In this document: piece by piece, positions 26,471 to 38,000 of the stretch | Position numbering within the stretch: position 1 is the first letter of the stretch | Layout of the letters: each line of letters opens with the position of its first letter | DNA from: Caldilineae bacterium | Lineage (GTDB): Bacteria > Chloroflexota > Anaerolineae > JAAEKA01 | Reading direction: 5' to 3' | NCBI GenBank assembly: GCA_020634555.1 | Contig: JACKBK010000001.1 | Coordinates: 199,881-263,880, forward strand | DNA: 64,000 bases | Notes under the pieces: generated by a model | Database searches by the model: none | What the model was told of the DNA's origin: nothing | The model's input: only the letters and a program-made list of their open reading frames with translations | Program-made: the position numbers and the translations under genes

Positions 26471-27115
26471 GTGACAAATCCTGAATTGGAATCGAAGGCT
26501 CTGCTGCCGCACCGGGTTGATCGTCGATGGCTCAACCCAGTATGTCGTTTGCCTTACAACCTTGAAGTTGAACACATCTTTCAGGCTATGAACGACTTTG
26601 TGGATTTTCTTGGATTCTTCAACCAACAACTGCACATCAAGAACTACCCGCGCCTCGAGACCTTTCTGATGCCTGCTGGGTTTAGCAGTCTGGTTGGTGA
26701 GTTCATGAACATCACAATTCCACGATACTGCCATTCGCTGGTTAAGAATCGTTTTCACAACGGCCACCCAGATCTTATTCCTCGTGGTGTGTTCCCTGAT
26801 GACGCTGTTCAGTATTCGCATGAAGGAATCGAGATAAAGGGATCTCGCCGTGCCAGTGGTTGGCAAGGACACAATCCAGAAGCAGTCTGGCTGATGGTGT
26901 TTCGATTTGACAGCAACACCGCCAACGAAACGATTAAGCAGATTCTCCCCCGCCCCTTCCGATTTAAAGCCATCTATGCTGCCCAACTTGAACAGGACGA
27001 TTGGAATTTCTCGGGCCGATCTGAAACCAGTCGACGAACAATAACAGCGAGCGTGAATCGTAGCGGTGTTGAAAAGATGAGGGCAAACTGGGTTTACCAG
27101 GATTCAGGCAAATGA
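26471..27115 (+). CDS. putative type II restriction endonuclease (PD-(D/E)xK)
   Basis: A 214-residue protein starting with GTG at 26471, 2 bp after the preceding stop. The set P100-D101 and E121-I-K123 (HPDLIP ... GIEIKGSRR) fits a PD-(D/E)xK nuclease centre, with a following W-x-GHNPEAVWLMVF stretch typical of the strand after the catalytic Lys. Convergent with a DNA methyltransferase gene whose end overlaps its own by 12 bp, which is the common layout of a type II R-M pair. Recognition sequence unknown. Codon use and composition are more AT-rich than the neighbours, in line with horizontal acquisition. Confidence 0.75.
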   Translation: MTNPELESKALLPHRVDRRWLNPVCRLPYNLEVEHIFQAMNDFVDFLGFFNQQLHIKNYPRLETFLMPAGFSSLVGEFMNITIPRYCHSLVKNRFHNGHPDLIPRGVFPDDAVQYSHEGIEIKGSRRASGWQGHNPEAVWLMVFRFDSNTANETIKQILPRPFRFKAIYAAQLEQDDWNFSGRSETSRRTITASVNRSGVEKMRANWVYQDSGK

Positions 27116-28048
27116 GAAGCTAAGTTGGTCCTCTGTCGTTGCCAGAATCGAAAGATCGCGAACAGCAGTGCGACTCATCTCGAAGTACTCACGACGACGC
27201 TCTAGTCCGATAGCGTTGTATCCCAGAAATTCTGCCGCAGCGACAGTTGAACCTGAACCCATAAATGGATCGAGAACGACACCTGTACCTAATGGGAGCG
27301 ACGCATACACAACCTGGCGAAGAAATGATTGTGGCTTTAAACTAGGATGATTTGCCAAAGTTCGTTCTCGTTTAGGCGTTCGTTCGCTGGAAATCACATC
27401 CTCAAATGGCTTGCCATTTGGCTTCCGACGCAGACCGCCGGTTCCGTACTCAGCTAAACATGCGCTGACCGTCATCCCTGACGGCAGCGGCTTACGAAAC
27501 AGTCCCCATGGTTCATAGCAACCGCGGGGCAATGAACAAACATCTGGAAACTCATGTTCTGCGTTTTTCGGTCGGTCTCCACCACGCAAGGTTCGGACAA
27601 GTCTGATGATCTCGCCACGGAACTCAAAACCGGCGTCTGCAATGGCGTTGAAGACGATCTGAGAAAGAAAAGCGTTCGATGCAAGAAACACGTGTCCGCC
27701 GGGAACCATGACGCGCAATAACAGGCGGGCCCATTCAGCGAAGAACTCGCGCACTCGAGTTCGCCCCTGATCGTTCAAAGCGGTAAAACGCGGTAAGGGT
27801 GAGCGGACATTTCCATCAAACGCTGGTGGAATACGCCAAACGCCTCCGTTGCCTTCAGACCGCTTTTGCAGTTGATCGTGGTCGTATTCCTTGACACCGT
27901 ATGGCGGATCAGTTACGACTGCTTGAATGCTTTCTTCGGAAACTCGGGCCATCCAGTCGAAGCAACCCGCGAGAACGACCAGTGATCGTTCAAACGAGAT
28001 TGTCTCGAAGCCCATGGAGTAGCTTGCTTCAAGTTCGTTTAGCTTCAT
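27104..28048 (-). CDS. DNA N6-adenine/N4-cytosine methyltransferase (beta class)
   Basis: A 314-residue type II DNA methyltransferase. Catalytic motif IV DPPYGV is at 47-52 and SAM-binding motif I DPFMGSGST at 260-268; this order (IV before I) defines the beta group, which methylates exocyclic amino groups. The target domain lies between (about 60-235). Partner of the convergent PD-(D/E)xK protein; it should protect the host site. Its start overlaps the stop of the antitoxin-like gene by four bases (28045-28048), so antitoxin and methylase are one unit. Confidence 0.9.
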   Translation of the reverse strand: MKLNELEASYSMGFETISFERSLVVLAGCFDWMARVSEESIQAVVTDPPYGVKEYDHDQLQKRSEGNGGVWRIPPAFDGNVRSPLPRFTALNDQGRTRVREFFAEWARLLLRVMVPGGHVFLASNAFLSQIVFNAIADAGFEFRGEIIRLVRTLRGGDRPKNAEHEFPDVCSLPRGCYEPWGLFRKPLPSGMTVSACLAEYGTGGLRRKPNGKPFEDVISSERTPKRERTLANHPSLKPQSFLRQVVYASLPLGTGVVLDPFMGSGSTVAAAEFLGYNAIGLERRREYFEMSRTAVRDLSILATTEDQLSFSFA

Positions 28049-28299
28049 TTTATGATATCGCCTTCCAGCGGCTCGCCCAAGTCATACACTGGACTTAACT
28101 CACGAATCATGCTTCCTATTTGCTGGCGTTCGCCTTCATGAGCATTCAGTAAGCTTTCAAAGTCCGCGAGACTCAGTAGAATCGCTTGCGAGGAACTGCG
28201 ACGCTTGATCACGTAACGGGCTTCGTTCTGCACTACGTCATCCAGGATACGACCAAAGTTGTTCTGCGCCGTTGTAGAGGAAACCGTTTTGGTAGTCAT
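28045..28299 (-). CDS. Phd/YefM-like antitoxin, coupled to the methyltransferase
   Basis: An 84-residue protein of the Phd/YefM antitoxin family. The N-terminal DNA-binding part shows TTAQNNFGRILDDVV, RYVIKRRSSSQAILLSLADFESL; the C-terminal tail is acidic (PVYDLGEPLEGD). These proteins bind an operator and neutralise a toxin. No toxin gene (Doc, YoeB, PIN) is next to it. Instead it is translationally coupled to the methyltransferase, so it may serve as the controller of the R-M unit. Two TTAGCTAA palindromes lie just upstream. Confidence 0.85.
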   Translation of the reverse strand: MTTKTVSSTTAQNNFGRILDDVVQNEARYVIKRRSSSQAILLSLADFESLLNAHEGERQQIGSMIRELSPVYDLGEPLEGDIIK

Positions 28300-28322
28300 G
28301 TCGATCTTTTCAATTGGTTGAA

Positions 28323-28339
28323 TTAGCTAAATTAGCTAA
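28323..28339 (-). promoter_or_regulatory. candidate operator of the antitoxin-methyltransferase unit
   Basis: Two perfect TTAGCTAA palindromes (28323-28330 and 28332-28339) are one base apart, 24 bp upstream of the antitoxin ATG, in a local AT-rich patch. Phd-type proteins repress by binding paired palindromes, so this is the natural site; binding itself is inferred. Confidence 0.6.
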
Positions 28340-28405
28340 AATTCTAACACGCGGTCAACCTGATGTCAAGACGCCATAAAAACACAACCTGTAGAGGCGG
28401 ACGAA

Positions 28406-29452
28406 GTGCAAAAGCTGGATGAGAGCTGCAAAATTTCTGTCGTTGTTCCCGTCTACAACGGCGGAGCGGCCTTTGTCCGTTGCCTTGACGCGCTGGCAGC
28501 GACGGTGTACGATCAGGTAGAGGTCGTGATGGTTGATGACGGCTCTACTGATGGATCGGCGGCGTTGGCAGCTTCCCGCGGCTGCCGTGTGTTGCACACT
28601 GCTCAGCCGCGCAGCGGGCCGGCCGCGGCTCGTAACCTGGGCGCAGAGGCCGCCGTTGGCGACGTTGTGTTCTTCGTCGATGCCGATGTCGCGGTGCAGC
28701 CGGAGACCATCGGGTTGGTGGCACAGATGTTCACAGCAAACCCTACGCTGGACGCGCTGTTCGGCTCATACGACGATCAGCCCGGCGAAGCCAACTTCCT
28801 GTCGCAGTACAAGAACCTCTTTCACCACTACGTCCACCAACACAGCGGTGAAGAGGCGGCCAGCTTCTGGAGCGGCTGCGGTGCGATGCGCCGTGATGTG
28901 TTCCTGCGCCATGGCGGATTCGACACGACTCTCTACGACCGGCCGTGCATTGAGGACATCGAGCTGGGTTATCGCGTCACGCGTGCGGGTGGGCGCATTC
29001 GCCTCGTCAAGTCCTTGCAGGTCAAGCATCTTAAACGCTGGACGATAGGCTCGCTGCTGCGATCGGACATTCTGGATCGTGGTATCCCCTGGACCCGGTT
29101 ATTGCTGCGCGAGGGAGATTTTGCACACGACCTGAACCTGCAAACCCACAACCGTGTCAGTGTCGCGGCAATCTGGCTGCTGGCTCTCAGTCTGGTGGCC
29201 GGCCTGTTCCTTCCTGTTTTGTGGCTGCTGACAGCAGGTGTAGCCGCGCTTTTATTGGCGCTCAACCGGCATCTCTATCGCTGGTTTGCCGGCAAGCGTG
29301 GCTGGCCGTTTGCGCTGCTGGTCATTCCCTGGCATTGGTTGTACTATCTGTACAACGGCGTCAGCTTCGCAGCCGGTATGGCACAACATCTGGCCAGCCG
29401 CGGCGCTAACTCAGCTACCGGCACCACGCAGCCCACAACGATGCCTGATTAG
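28406..29452 (+). CDS. glycosyltransferase family 2 with C-terminal membrane segments
   Basis: A 348-residue GT2. The GT-A fold shows VVVPVYNGG (12-20), VDDGSTDGS (43-51), AAARNLGAE and FVDADV near 95 (metal DxD), then SGCGAMRRDVF and an ED acceptor motif (CIEDIELGYR). Hydrophobic segments near 250-290 and 305-330 anchor it to the membrane. Start GTG at 28406 is the first possible one. Likely transfers sugars to a lipid or surface polymer. It lies upstream of the DUF5693 gene in the same direction. Confidence 0.85.
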   Translation: MQKLDESCKISVVVPVYNGGAAFVRCLDALAATVYDQVEVVMVDDGSTDGSAALAASRGCRVLHTAQPRSGPAAARNLGAEAAVGDVVFFVDADVAVQPETIGLVAQMFTANPTLDALFGSYDDQPGEANFLSQYKNLFHHYVHQHSGEEAASFWSGCGAMRRDVFLRHGGFDTTLYDRPCIEDIELGYRVTRAGGRIRLVKSLQVKHLKRWTIGSLLRSDILDRGIPWTRLLLREGDFAHDLNLQTHNRVSVAAIWLLALSLVAGLFLPVLWLLTAGVAALLLALNRHLYRWFAGKRGWPFALLVIPWHWLYYLYNGVSFAAGMAQHLASRGANSATGTTQPTTMPD

Positions 29453-29457
29453 CCGCT

Positions 29458-29490
29458 CACCAATTCATCAATTCACCATTCACCATTTCC
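29458..29490. repeat. short simple repeat, intergenic
   Basis: Units of the type attcaccattcacc and aattcatcaattc fill most of the 55-bp gap. The same units occur inverted and in coding sequence at 6534-6570. Confidence 0.5.
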
Positions 29491-29507
29491 TGAATCCCAA
29501 CTCATAA

Positions 29508-31979
29508 ATGATGAAACCAAACCGCCTTCTCTCTCTCGGTCTCATGGCCGCCGGTGCAGCGGCAACAATTCTGCCCTTACAGCGCCGCCTGATCTGGGAC
29601 AACGCCAACCGCACGGTTGCCATCGCCCTCGACCTTGATGACACGACCGAATCCGCAACCCGCGCCGGCGTTGCACTGGACGACCTGCTGCACGAGCTGT
29701 GGCATGCCGGCGCAACGCATCTGACCATCCCAGAGGACACCCTCGCGCGGCTCATGGCTCAAGGCCGCGTGGCTGTGACGGTTCCCGCCAGCCCGCTGGC
29801 CGATCAACCACCGCTGGGCAGATGGAACTACCTTGCGTCCCACGAAGCCGGGCTGCTTGACCGCGTTCAGGCCGAACTGGCCGCGCGCCAGCCAGCCGTC
29901 AGCGCGCGGCTGCTGCAGGACGGCGACCGCCCACTGCTGGCCCTCGGCGGCGATCTGGAATCGCTGGTGCGGGTCGGGTTGGGCTTCGACCCGGATCTGG
30001 TTCATCTTGCCGAGCACGCTGGCTTGCAGCCGCTGCCGCGCCCGGTGAGCTACCCCTGGCCGACAGCAGCCACCATCGAGCGTACCTTGGCGCAGGCCGC
30101 TGATATTGCGAAATCGTATAGCAACGCGCCAGCCATTGTCGCGTTTCAGGGTGAAGGCGCGCCGGGCCATCCGGGCGAGTTGATCCTTGGCCATGAGATG
30201 TTGATGCACGAGACCATCGGTGCGCTGCAACGGCACGGGCTGGTCTTTGCCTACTTCGCCGAGAGCCGCCATCAGCGGGGGGACTGGTTCGTCGCCAAGA
30301 GTCTGGCGCCCAACGTGATTCTGGCACACGAGTTTACTCAACCGCAGTTGGTACCGGAAGATATGGTCTCGGCTGCCCATCGTTGGGGTCTTCTGGCCAG
30401 GGAACGCGGCATCCGTCTGGCCGTCTTGCAGATGTTCAAAGTTGTCCATGCCACCACCCCGCGCGATTGTGTCAACTACGTGGCCGCAGTCGCTGACGTG
30501 CTGGTCAACCGCGAGGGACTGCGTCTCAGTGGACGGCCCACCTTGCGCCCCGCGCCCGTCCACCACAGCCACAATCATGACCACGGTCATCACCACCAAC
30601 ATAGCCCTGACCGCGGACATGATCATGATCACGACGACGATCACGGCAATGACGAGGATACTCACGGCCAGACACCTGCTGAAGTCGAGAGCACCCAGGC
30701 CTCATTGCCGACGCTCTTCCGCGATGACGATGCGTTGCCATGGATCGCGCTGATCCCGGCCGGGACGGCCACGCTGGCGCTGGCGGAGTTCCTCGACCTG
30801 CCGCAAAAGCTGGCCGTGCCGCTGACGTTGGCCGGACTGCTGGCGCCGCTTGCCATACAGCGCCTGGATCGTCCTGCCAACGAGCTGGAGGCGACCTTCC
30901 GCCCCTCCTACGCGCCAAAGCTGATAGCGCTGGGCATCACAGCAACTGCGCCGCTGGCTGCATCGCTGGCCAGCCGTCACAGCGGGTTGGCAGGCGTACT
31001 GTATAGCGAAGTTGTGGGCCTGCTGGCGGCTGCCGGTTTGGCCGCCACAGTGGCCGACCGTGACTATGCGCTACGGGTCGAGGAAGTGAAAACCTATGGC
31101 CTCGACTGGATCGTGCCGCTGGCAGGCGCGCTGGCGGTAGCGGTTGCACCTGCTATGGCCGCACACCGGGCGCCTCTCGCGGCCGAGGTGATCGTCGAGG
31201 CGACAACGCAGGCGGTGGTGGCCCGGCCCGCGCCCTCGCGACTGCGCCGGCTGGCCACGGCGCTGCCGGCTGCCGGGGTCAACAAAGGAAGGGCGCTGGC
31301 CGAACGCCAGTCGCTGCAACTGGTAGACAAGGGTATCGATGCGGGCATTCGCTATGGCGAAAGGTTGTTGCAAAACCGGCTATCCGGCCCGGCCCGGTCG
31401 GTGGCGGTCTGGTCGTTTCGCCGCGGCGCGAGCCTGGCCCGACGCAAGCTGCTGGATACCGTCCAGCGGAAACTGATGCCCGCGCCAGACGAACAGGCAA
31501 CTGTTGACGAGCTGGTCGAATCGCTGGAATTGGCCGAGTTGCCGGTGGAGCACGCGGGTACCGAACCGATGACGATCTCGTCCACAGCCGCCGTCAGCGA
31601 CCTGGCGTTGCGGACAGGCATTGCGGCTGCGGCCATCGGCGCCGGACTCGTGCTGGCCAGGATCGGCTTGATACCGGCCGATCCGCTGGCAGCGCTGGAC
31701 CTGGAACACACCGCTGAACACACGCACCACCTGAGCCGCGCCCAGGCAGCCATCGGCGATGCTCGTATGGCGATCAGTCCGCGGCCGCTGCGCAAATGGA
31801 CCTTCGCAACCGTAGCTGCACTGGTAGCCGCGGCCACCGCGCCGCGTCGCGCCGCGGACGTCGCGCTGGTGGCTGCAACACTGGGAGAGACAGCGTTCCT
31901 GGCCGGCTTCCGCGCGCCGGCCCGCCCACTGGCGCGCACCGTCGCCGATCGCGTGATGTTGCCAGGAACCCGCCGGTAA
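29508..31979 (+). CDS. DUF5693 family protein with His/Asp-rich loop
   Basis: An 823-residue protein whose N-terminal half matches DUF5693: VAIALDLDDT, LLHELWHAGATHLTIPEDTL, LGFDPDLVHLAEHAGL, PRPVSYPW, LVFAYFAE and LAHEFTQPQLVPEDM. In other bacteria such proteins sit in exopolysaccharide or membrane loci; function unknown. Residues about 351-387 are a His/Asp-rich stretch (HHSHNHDHGHHHQHS) likely to bind metal ions. The C-terminal half is Ala/Leu-rich with several hydrophobic segments (about 415-530, 690-800). One N-terminal hydrophobic helix (6-24) may be an anchor. Start 29508 gives MMKPN; the next ATG is immediately after. Confidence 0.7.
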   Translation: MMKPNRLLSLGLMAAGAAATILPLQRRLIWDNANRTVAIALDLDDTTESATRAGVALDDLLHELWHAGATHLTIPEDTLARLMAQGRVAVTVPASPLADQPPLGRWNYLASHEAGLLDRVQAELAARQPAVSARLLQDGDRPLLALGGDLESLVRVGLGFDPDLVHLAEHAGLQPLPRPVSYPWPTAATIERTLAQAADIAKSYSNAPAIVAFQGEGAPGHPGELILGHEMLMHETIGALQRHGLVFAYFAESRHQRGDWFVAKSLAPNVILAHEFTQPQLVPEDMVSAAHRWGLLARERGIRLAVLQMFKVVHATTPRDCVNYVAAVADVLVNREGLRLSGRPTLRPAPVHHSHNHDHGHHHQHSPDRGHDHDHDDDHGNDEDTHGQTPAEVESTQASLPTLFRDDDALPWIALIPAGTATLALAEFLDLPQKLAVPLTLAGLLAPLAIQRLDRPANELEATFRPSYAPKLIALGITATAPLAASLASRHSGLAGVLYSEVVGLLAAAGLAATVADRDYALRVEEVKTYGLDWIVPLAGALAVAVAPAMAAHRAPLAAEVIVEATTQAVVARPAPSRLRRLATALPAAGVNKGRALAERQSLQLVDKGIDAGIRYGERLLQNRLSGPARSVAVWSFRRGASLARRKLLDTVQRKLMPAPDEQATVDELVESLELAELPVEHAGTEPMTISSTAAVSDLALRTGIAAAAIGAGLVLARIGLIPADPLAALDLEHTAEHTHHLSRAQAAIGDARMAISPRPLRKWTFATVAALVAAATAPRRAADVALVAATLGETAFLAGFRAPARPLARTVADRVMLPGTRR

Positions 31980-32035
31980 ACAGATCACAGCCGGACGGTT
32001 GTCCCGTCAGCCCGACAATAAAACAGTAAGTCAAC

Positions 32036-35000
32036 ATGACGTTTGAGGTGTTCAGTTCTTTGTCTTTCTCATTGATCGAACTACTCCAACAACGGGCGAA
32101 GAACCAGCCTGACGAACTTGCCTACATCTTTCTTGCGGACGGCGAGAAAGACGAGCGGCGAATCACCTACGCCCAGCTCGACCGGCAAGCACGCGTTATT
32201 GGCGCCCACCTGCAGCAACGTTATGCTGGCGGCAGCCGCGCGCTGCTGCTTTACCCGCCTGGGCTTGACTATGTCGCGGCCTTTCTTGGTTGCCTTTATG
32301 CCGGCGTGGTTGCCGTTCCCGCTTATCCGCCCCGGCCGCGGCGGCCGATGCCGCGCATCCAGGCTATTGTAGCCGACAGCCAGCCCGCCGTCGCGCTCAC
32401 CGACGCGCGCATCCTGTCCAACATCGAGCAGCGGCTGGCCGAGCTGCCCGATATGGCCGCCCTAGACTGGATCGACACGTCTGAGTTGGATGCTGATCTG
32501 TCAGAACAATGGCGGCATGCCCCGGTCGCCCCTGACGATCTGGCCTATCTGCAATACACCTCCGGTTCCACCGCGACTCCCAAGGGTGTCATGGTCAGCC
32601 ATGGCAACCTCGCTTACACCCTGGCCGATCTGGACGCCGGATGGACGGGAGACTCGCAGCGCACGATGGTGACATGGCTGCCTCCCTTCCACGACATGGG
32701 GCTGGTCTTTGGTATTCTGCTGCCGCTCTACGCCGGTTATCCCTGCGTCATGATGGCGCCTGTCTCCTTCATCCAGCGGCCGCTGCGCTGGTTGCAAGCG
32801 CTGTCCACCTACCGCGGCACCCACAGCGCCGCCCCCAACTTCGCCTTTGAGCTTTGTTTGGAAAAAATCAAGCCAGAGGAGCGCGCCGCGCTGGACCTCA
32901 GCCATTGGCGAATCGCCCTTAACGGCGCTGAGCCAGTGCGCAAGGATACTCTGGAGCGCTTCACAGCCGCCTACGCCGGCAACGGCTTTCGCTGGCGCAC
33001 CTTTTCGCCGGGCTACGGGCTGGCCGAGGCGACGTTGCAGGTTACTGGCATCACGGCAGACAGCGCCCCCGCCGACATCCTGGTGGACGCGGCCGCGCTG
33101 GAAGAACACACAGTCGTACTGGCGTCGCCGGAGCAGCCTGAAACCCGCAGCCTGGTCAGCTACCAGCCGTCGCCCCTGGGGACTCGCTGGTGCATCGCCG
33201 ACCCGGATCAACTGACTGCGTGCGCCCCTGATCGTGTCGGTGAGATCTGGGTGGCCGGTCCTGGCGTCGCCAAAGGCTACTGGAATCGCCCGCAGGCCAC
33301 CCGCGAGACATTCCAGGCGCATCTGGCAGACACCGGTGACGGCCCCTTCCTGCGCACCGGCGACCTTGGGTTCGTGCATGACGGCAAGCTGTATGTAACA
33401 GGTCGCATCAAGGACCTGATCATTGTCCGCGGCCGCAACCACTATCCGCAGGACATCGAACTGACGGCCGAGCAGAGCCATCCGGCCCTTGAACCGGGAG
33501 GAGGTGCTGCGTTTTCTTTGGAGCGGCACGGCGAGGAACGGGTCGCGCTGGTCTACGAGCTGCGGCGGGAGCAGCGCAAGACGGACCCGACTGAGGTCAT
33601 CGATGCAATCCGGCAGGCGGTGGCAGCCGAGCACGAGCTGCAGCTCTGTGCCGTAACGCTGACCATGCCAGGCCAGATGCCCAAGACCTCCAGCGGCAAG
33701 ATCCAGCGCCAGGTTGCCCGCGCCATGTTTCTGGCCGGCGAGTTCAACACCTTGGGTCAATGGGTCGAGCCTCAATCCGAACCTGACCGGGGCGATCCAA
33801 GCTTGCACACCGCTAAGGACCGGCCAGGCCCTGCCGAGATCGCGCCGCTCGCCACCGGCTCTCGTGCTTCTTCGCGAGAGTTCCTGGCAATCCGTGATTG
33901 GCTGATCGCGCGTGTCGCCGCGCAGATCAAGGTGTCGCACAGCCAGATCGACGTGCGCGAGCCGCTGGAGCGGTACGGCCTCGACTCGCTGGCCGCCGTC
34001 GCGATCACCGGCGAGCTGGGCGACTGGTTGGGACGCGATCTGTCGCCCACCCTTTTCTACGAGTTTCCCACCGTGGATGCCATGGCCCATCACCTGGCAG
34101 GAGAGCCGACCAAAGCCGCTCTGGACAACAAGCTGGACAGAACCGCGCCCGTTCCTACCGTAGGCAGCGGCCAGGAGCCTGTCGCCATCATCGGCATCGG
34201 CGTGCGTTTTCCCGGCGCGACCGGCCCGCAGGCGTTCTGGCGTCTGCTGCGTGACGGCGTCGATGCCATCACCGAGACGCCGCCCGATCGCTGGGACAGC
34301 CGCGCCTACTACGATCCCAACCCCGCTGCCCCTGGCAAGATGAACACCCGATGGGGCGGTTTTCTGGAGCAGGTTGACCAGTTCGACGCGGCGTTCTTCG
34401 GTATCTCACCGCGCGAGGCGGCGCGTATGGACCCTCAGCAGCGGCTGTTGATGGAGGTGGCCTGGGAAGCGCTGGAGGATGGCGGGCAGGTGGCAGACAG
34501 GCTGGCCGGGCAGCGCGTCGGCGTCTTCGTCGGCATCTCCGGCTTCGATTACGGCCTGCTGCAATTGGGCGACAACGGCCTGAGTGATGCCTACGCAGGC
34601 ACCGGCAGCGCGCTCAGCATAGCAGCCAACCGCCTTTCCTACTTCTTCGACTGGCGCGGCCCCAGCATGGCAGTGGACACAGCCTGTTCCTCGTCGCTGG
34701 TGGCTGTGCATCTGGCCTGCCAGAACTTGCGGCTGGGTGAGTGTGACATGGCGCTGGTGGCCGGCGTTAACCTGCTATTGTCGCCCACGATGACCGTCAA
34801 CTTTGCCAAGGCGGGCTTCATGGCGTCCGACGGGCGCTGCAAAGCCTTTGACGCCCGGGCCGACGGCTATGTCCGCAGCGAGGGTGCCGGGGTCGTTTTG
34901 TTGAAGCCACTTTCACAGGCGCTGGCCGACGGCGATCCGATCTACGCGGTGGTGCTGGGCAGCGCGACCAACCAGGACGGCCGCAGCAACGGCCTGACCG

Positions 35001-38000
35001 CGCCCAATCCCCAGTCACAGATCGACGTGCTGCGGCGAGCCTATCGCAACGCCGGCGTCGCGCCTGCCGACGTGCAATACGTGGAGACCCATGGCACCGG
35101 TACCCCTCTAGGCGATCCCATCGAAGCACAGGCATTAGGCGCAGTACTCAGCACGGGCCGCGCATCCGGACAGAGCGCTGCAATCGGCTCGGTTAAGAGC
35201 AACATCGGTCATCTGGAGGCCGCCGCCGGCATCGCCGGACTGATCAAGGTCGCGCTTTCTCTTAAACACGGCCAGTTGCCGCCCAGCCTGCATTTCCGCG
35301 AGCCGAACCCGTTGATCCCGTTCGACAATCTGTCGCTGCGCGTCCAGCAGACGTTGACAGACTGGCCGGTAGAGCCATCAGTCGCCGTGGCAGGCGTCAG
35401 CGCCTTCGGGTTTGGCGGCGCTAACGCCCATGTGGTAGTACAAGGCCCACCAGCACGCCGTCAGCAGCTCGATCCACCGGCTCAGCGCGTGCAGGTCGTG
35501 CCGTTGTCTGCACGCACCCCGGAAGCGCTGCGCGGTCTGGCGCGAGCTACCCGTGACCTTCTCCAGTCCCCTTCCGCCGGCAGTCTGGGCGACATCGCGT
35601 ACACTGCCGGTGTTCGCCGGAGCCATCATGACCACCGGCTGGCTCTCGTCGCGGATACGGCCGACAGAGCAGTATCCAGACTGGACGCCTTTCTGGCTGG
35701 CCGCAACGCCAACGACCTGGTGATCGGTCACCGATCACGCCAGCAGGCCGGCAAGCTGGCTTTCGTGTTCTGCGGACAGGGGTCGCACTGGTGGGCGATG
35801 GGACGCCAGCTTCTCCGGGAAGAGCCGGTCTTCCGCCAGGTAGTGGAACAATGTGACGCACTGCTGCACCCGCTGGCCGGCTGGAGCCTGCTCAGCGAGC
35901 TGACAGCCGGCGAGACCGAGTCGCGGCTGGACTACACGACCTTCGCCCAGCCGGCTATCTTCGCTGTACAACTGGCGCTGGTCGAACTGTGGCGTTCGTG
36001 GGGCATCGAGCCTGACGCAGTGGTTGGTCACAGCATGGGCGAGGTCGCGGCGGCTGTGACCGCCGGAATCCTGGATCTGCCCGACGCGCTGCGCATCGTC
36101 TATCACCGCGGCCGCCTGATGGAACGGGCCAGGGGGACGGGCAAGCTGGTGGTCGTGGATCTCAGCCAGGCTGAGGCTGAACTGGCGGTCGCCGGCCTGG
36201 ACGACCAGGTTGGTGTCGCGGTGGTCAACAGCCCCAACTCAGTGCTGTTGGGCGGTGAAACTGCTGCGCTGGATACGCTGATCGACAGCTTGCAGCGGCG
36301 CGGCGTCCATTGCCAGTACCTGTCCCTGGATTTCTCGTCGCACAACCCGCAGATGGACCCCTATCTGGCAGAGATGGCCGACTCGGTAGGCGAAGTCGGC
36401 TTGCGCGCGGCTGCTCTGCCGCTGGTCTCCACCGTCACCGGCCAGTTCGCCGGCGATACCCAGTTGGACGCTACCTACTGGGCGCGCAATGTCCGCGAGC
36501 CGGTGCAGTTTGCCCAGGCGATGGCGCTTTTGCTCGAAGACGGCTATGACAAGTTTCTGGAGATCGGCCCTCACCCCGTGCTGGCGCCCGCTATCATGCA
36601 GAACATGATGCACCACGGTGTGAAGGGGGCGGTGCTGCCATCCCTGCGGCTCAATCGGGATGACCGGTCTGTCATGCTGCGCTCGCTGGCCGCGCTATAT
36701 GTGGCCGGACGCAATCCTGCCTGGGAGATGCTGGCCGACGCGGACGCACAGCTGGCTTCCTTGCCAGCCTACCCCTGGCAGCGCGAGCGGTATTGGATAG
36801 AGGCCAGCCGACCGGCAACTGCCAGCCGTTTGTCCGTCCCGCAGCCCGCGCCCGGTCCGGTCACAATTTATGATGGGCCGGCCCTGACGACGGCGAGAGC
36901 AGCCGACGCCGATCTGATGTACGAGTTGCAGTGGCAGCCCATGCAACCAGTCGGCAACGGGTTGAAAGCATCCTCACGCGAAGAAGCGGGACGCTGGCTG
37001 ATCTTTGCTGACCGCAGTGGAGTGGGGCAGGCCGTCGTGGATCGGCTGCAGCAGGAAGGCAACCAGTGCGTTATGGTGTTCTCCGCCGCTGAGTTCGCTC
37101 AAACCGGCGCTGGCCGCTTTCAGGTCGATCCTGCCCGCCCGGAGCATTTCCAGCAACTCCTGACAACCGTGTTTCGGGACAACTCGTCCGGCTGGCGCGG
37201 CGTGCTGCATTTCTGGAGTCTGAATGCAGCGTCGCCGGAAAACGGGGATGACGCCCTGACAAACGCCCAGATCGAGGGCTGCGGCAGCGTGTTGCATCTT
37301 GTCCAGGCGCTGGTTGCTGGTCATTCCGGGACCCGCTTGCCGATCTGGCTTGCGACACGCGGCGTGCAGCCGGTAGGCACGCAGCCGGCCGCGCAGTCGT
37401 TGGCGCAGTCACCGGTTTGGGGACTGGGGCGGGTGGTCGCGTTGGAGCATCCTGAGCTGTGGGGTGGGCTGATCGACCTGGATCCACAGGCGCCGGCGTC
37501 CGAGATCGATCACCTGTTGCGCGCCATTCGACAGTCCGGCGGTGAGGATCAACTTGCGCTGCGCGGCCAGCAATCTTATGTGGCCCGCTTGCGACACAGC
37601 GCGGCGCCCCACGCTCACCAACCTGTCAACCGCATCCGGCCTGACGCAACATACCTCATCACCGGTGGACGCGGCGAATTGGGATTGAAGGTGGCGAGCT
37701 GGCTGGTAGATCGCGGTGCGACGCATCTGGCATTGCTGGGTCGCACACCGTTGTCACCGGACAGCACGGCCGCGGCTGCGGTGCAAACGCTGGAGCAGCG
37801 GGGCGCGTCGGTGGCATTGCTGGCTGCTGACGTGGGCGACCGCTCTCAAATGGCGACAGCGTTCGGCGAGATGGCCGCGAGCATGCCGCCCCTGCGCGGC
37901 GTTGTCCATGCGGCCGGCGTCCTGGAAAACCGGCCGCTGGCTGAGTTGAGTCTGGACGCACTGCAGTCGACGCTGCGGCCCAAGGTAGCCGGAACCTGGG

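Noticed and set aside
32501..34093. 530-residue open frame on the minus strand inside PKS1
   Set aside because: It is antisense to the conserved FAAL/ACP region, shows no recognisable domain, and reflects GC-rich third positions.
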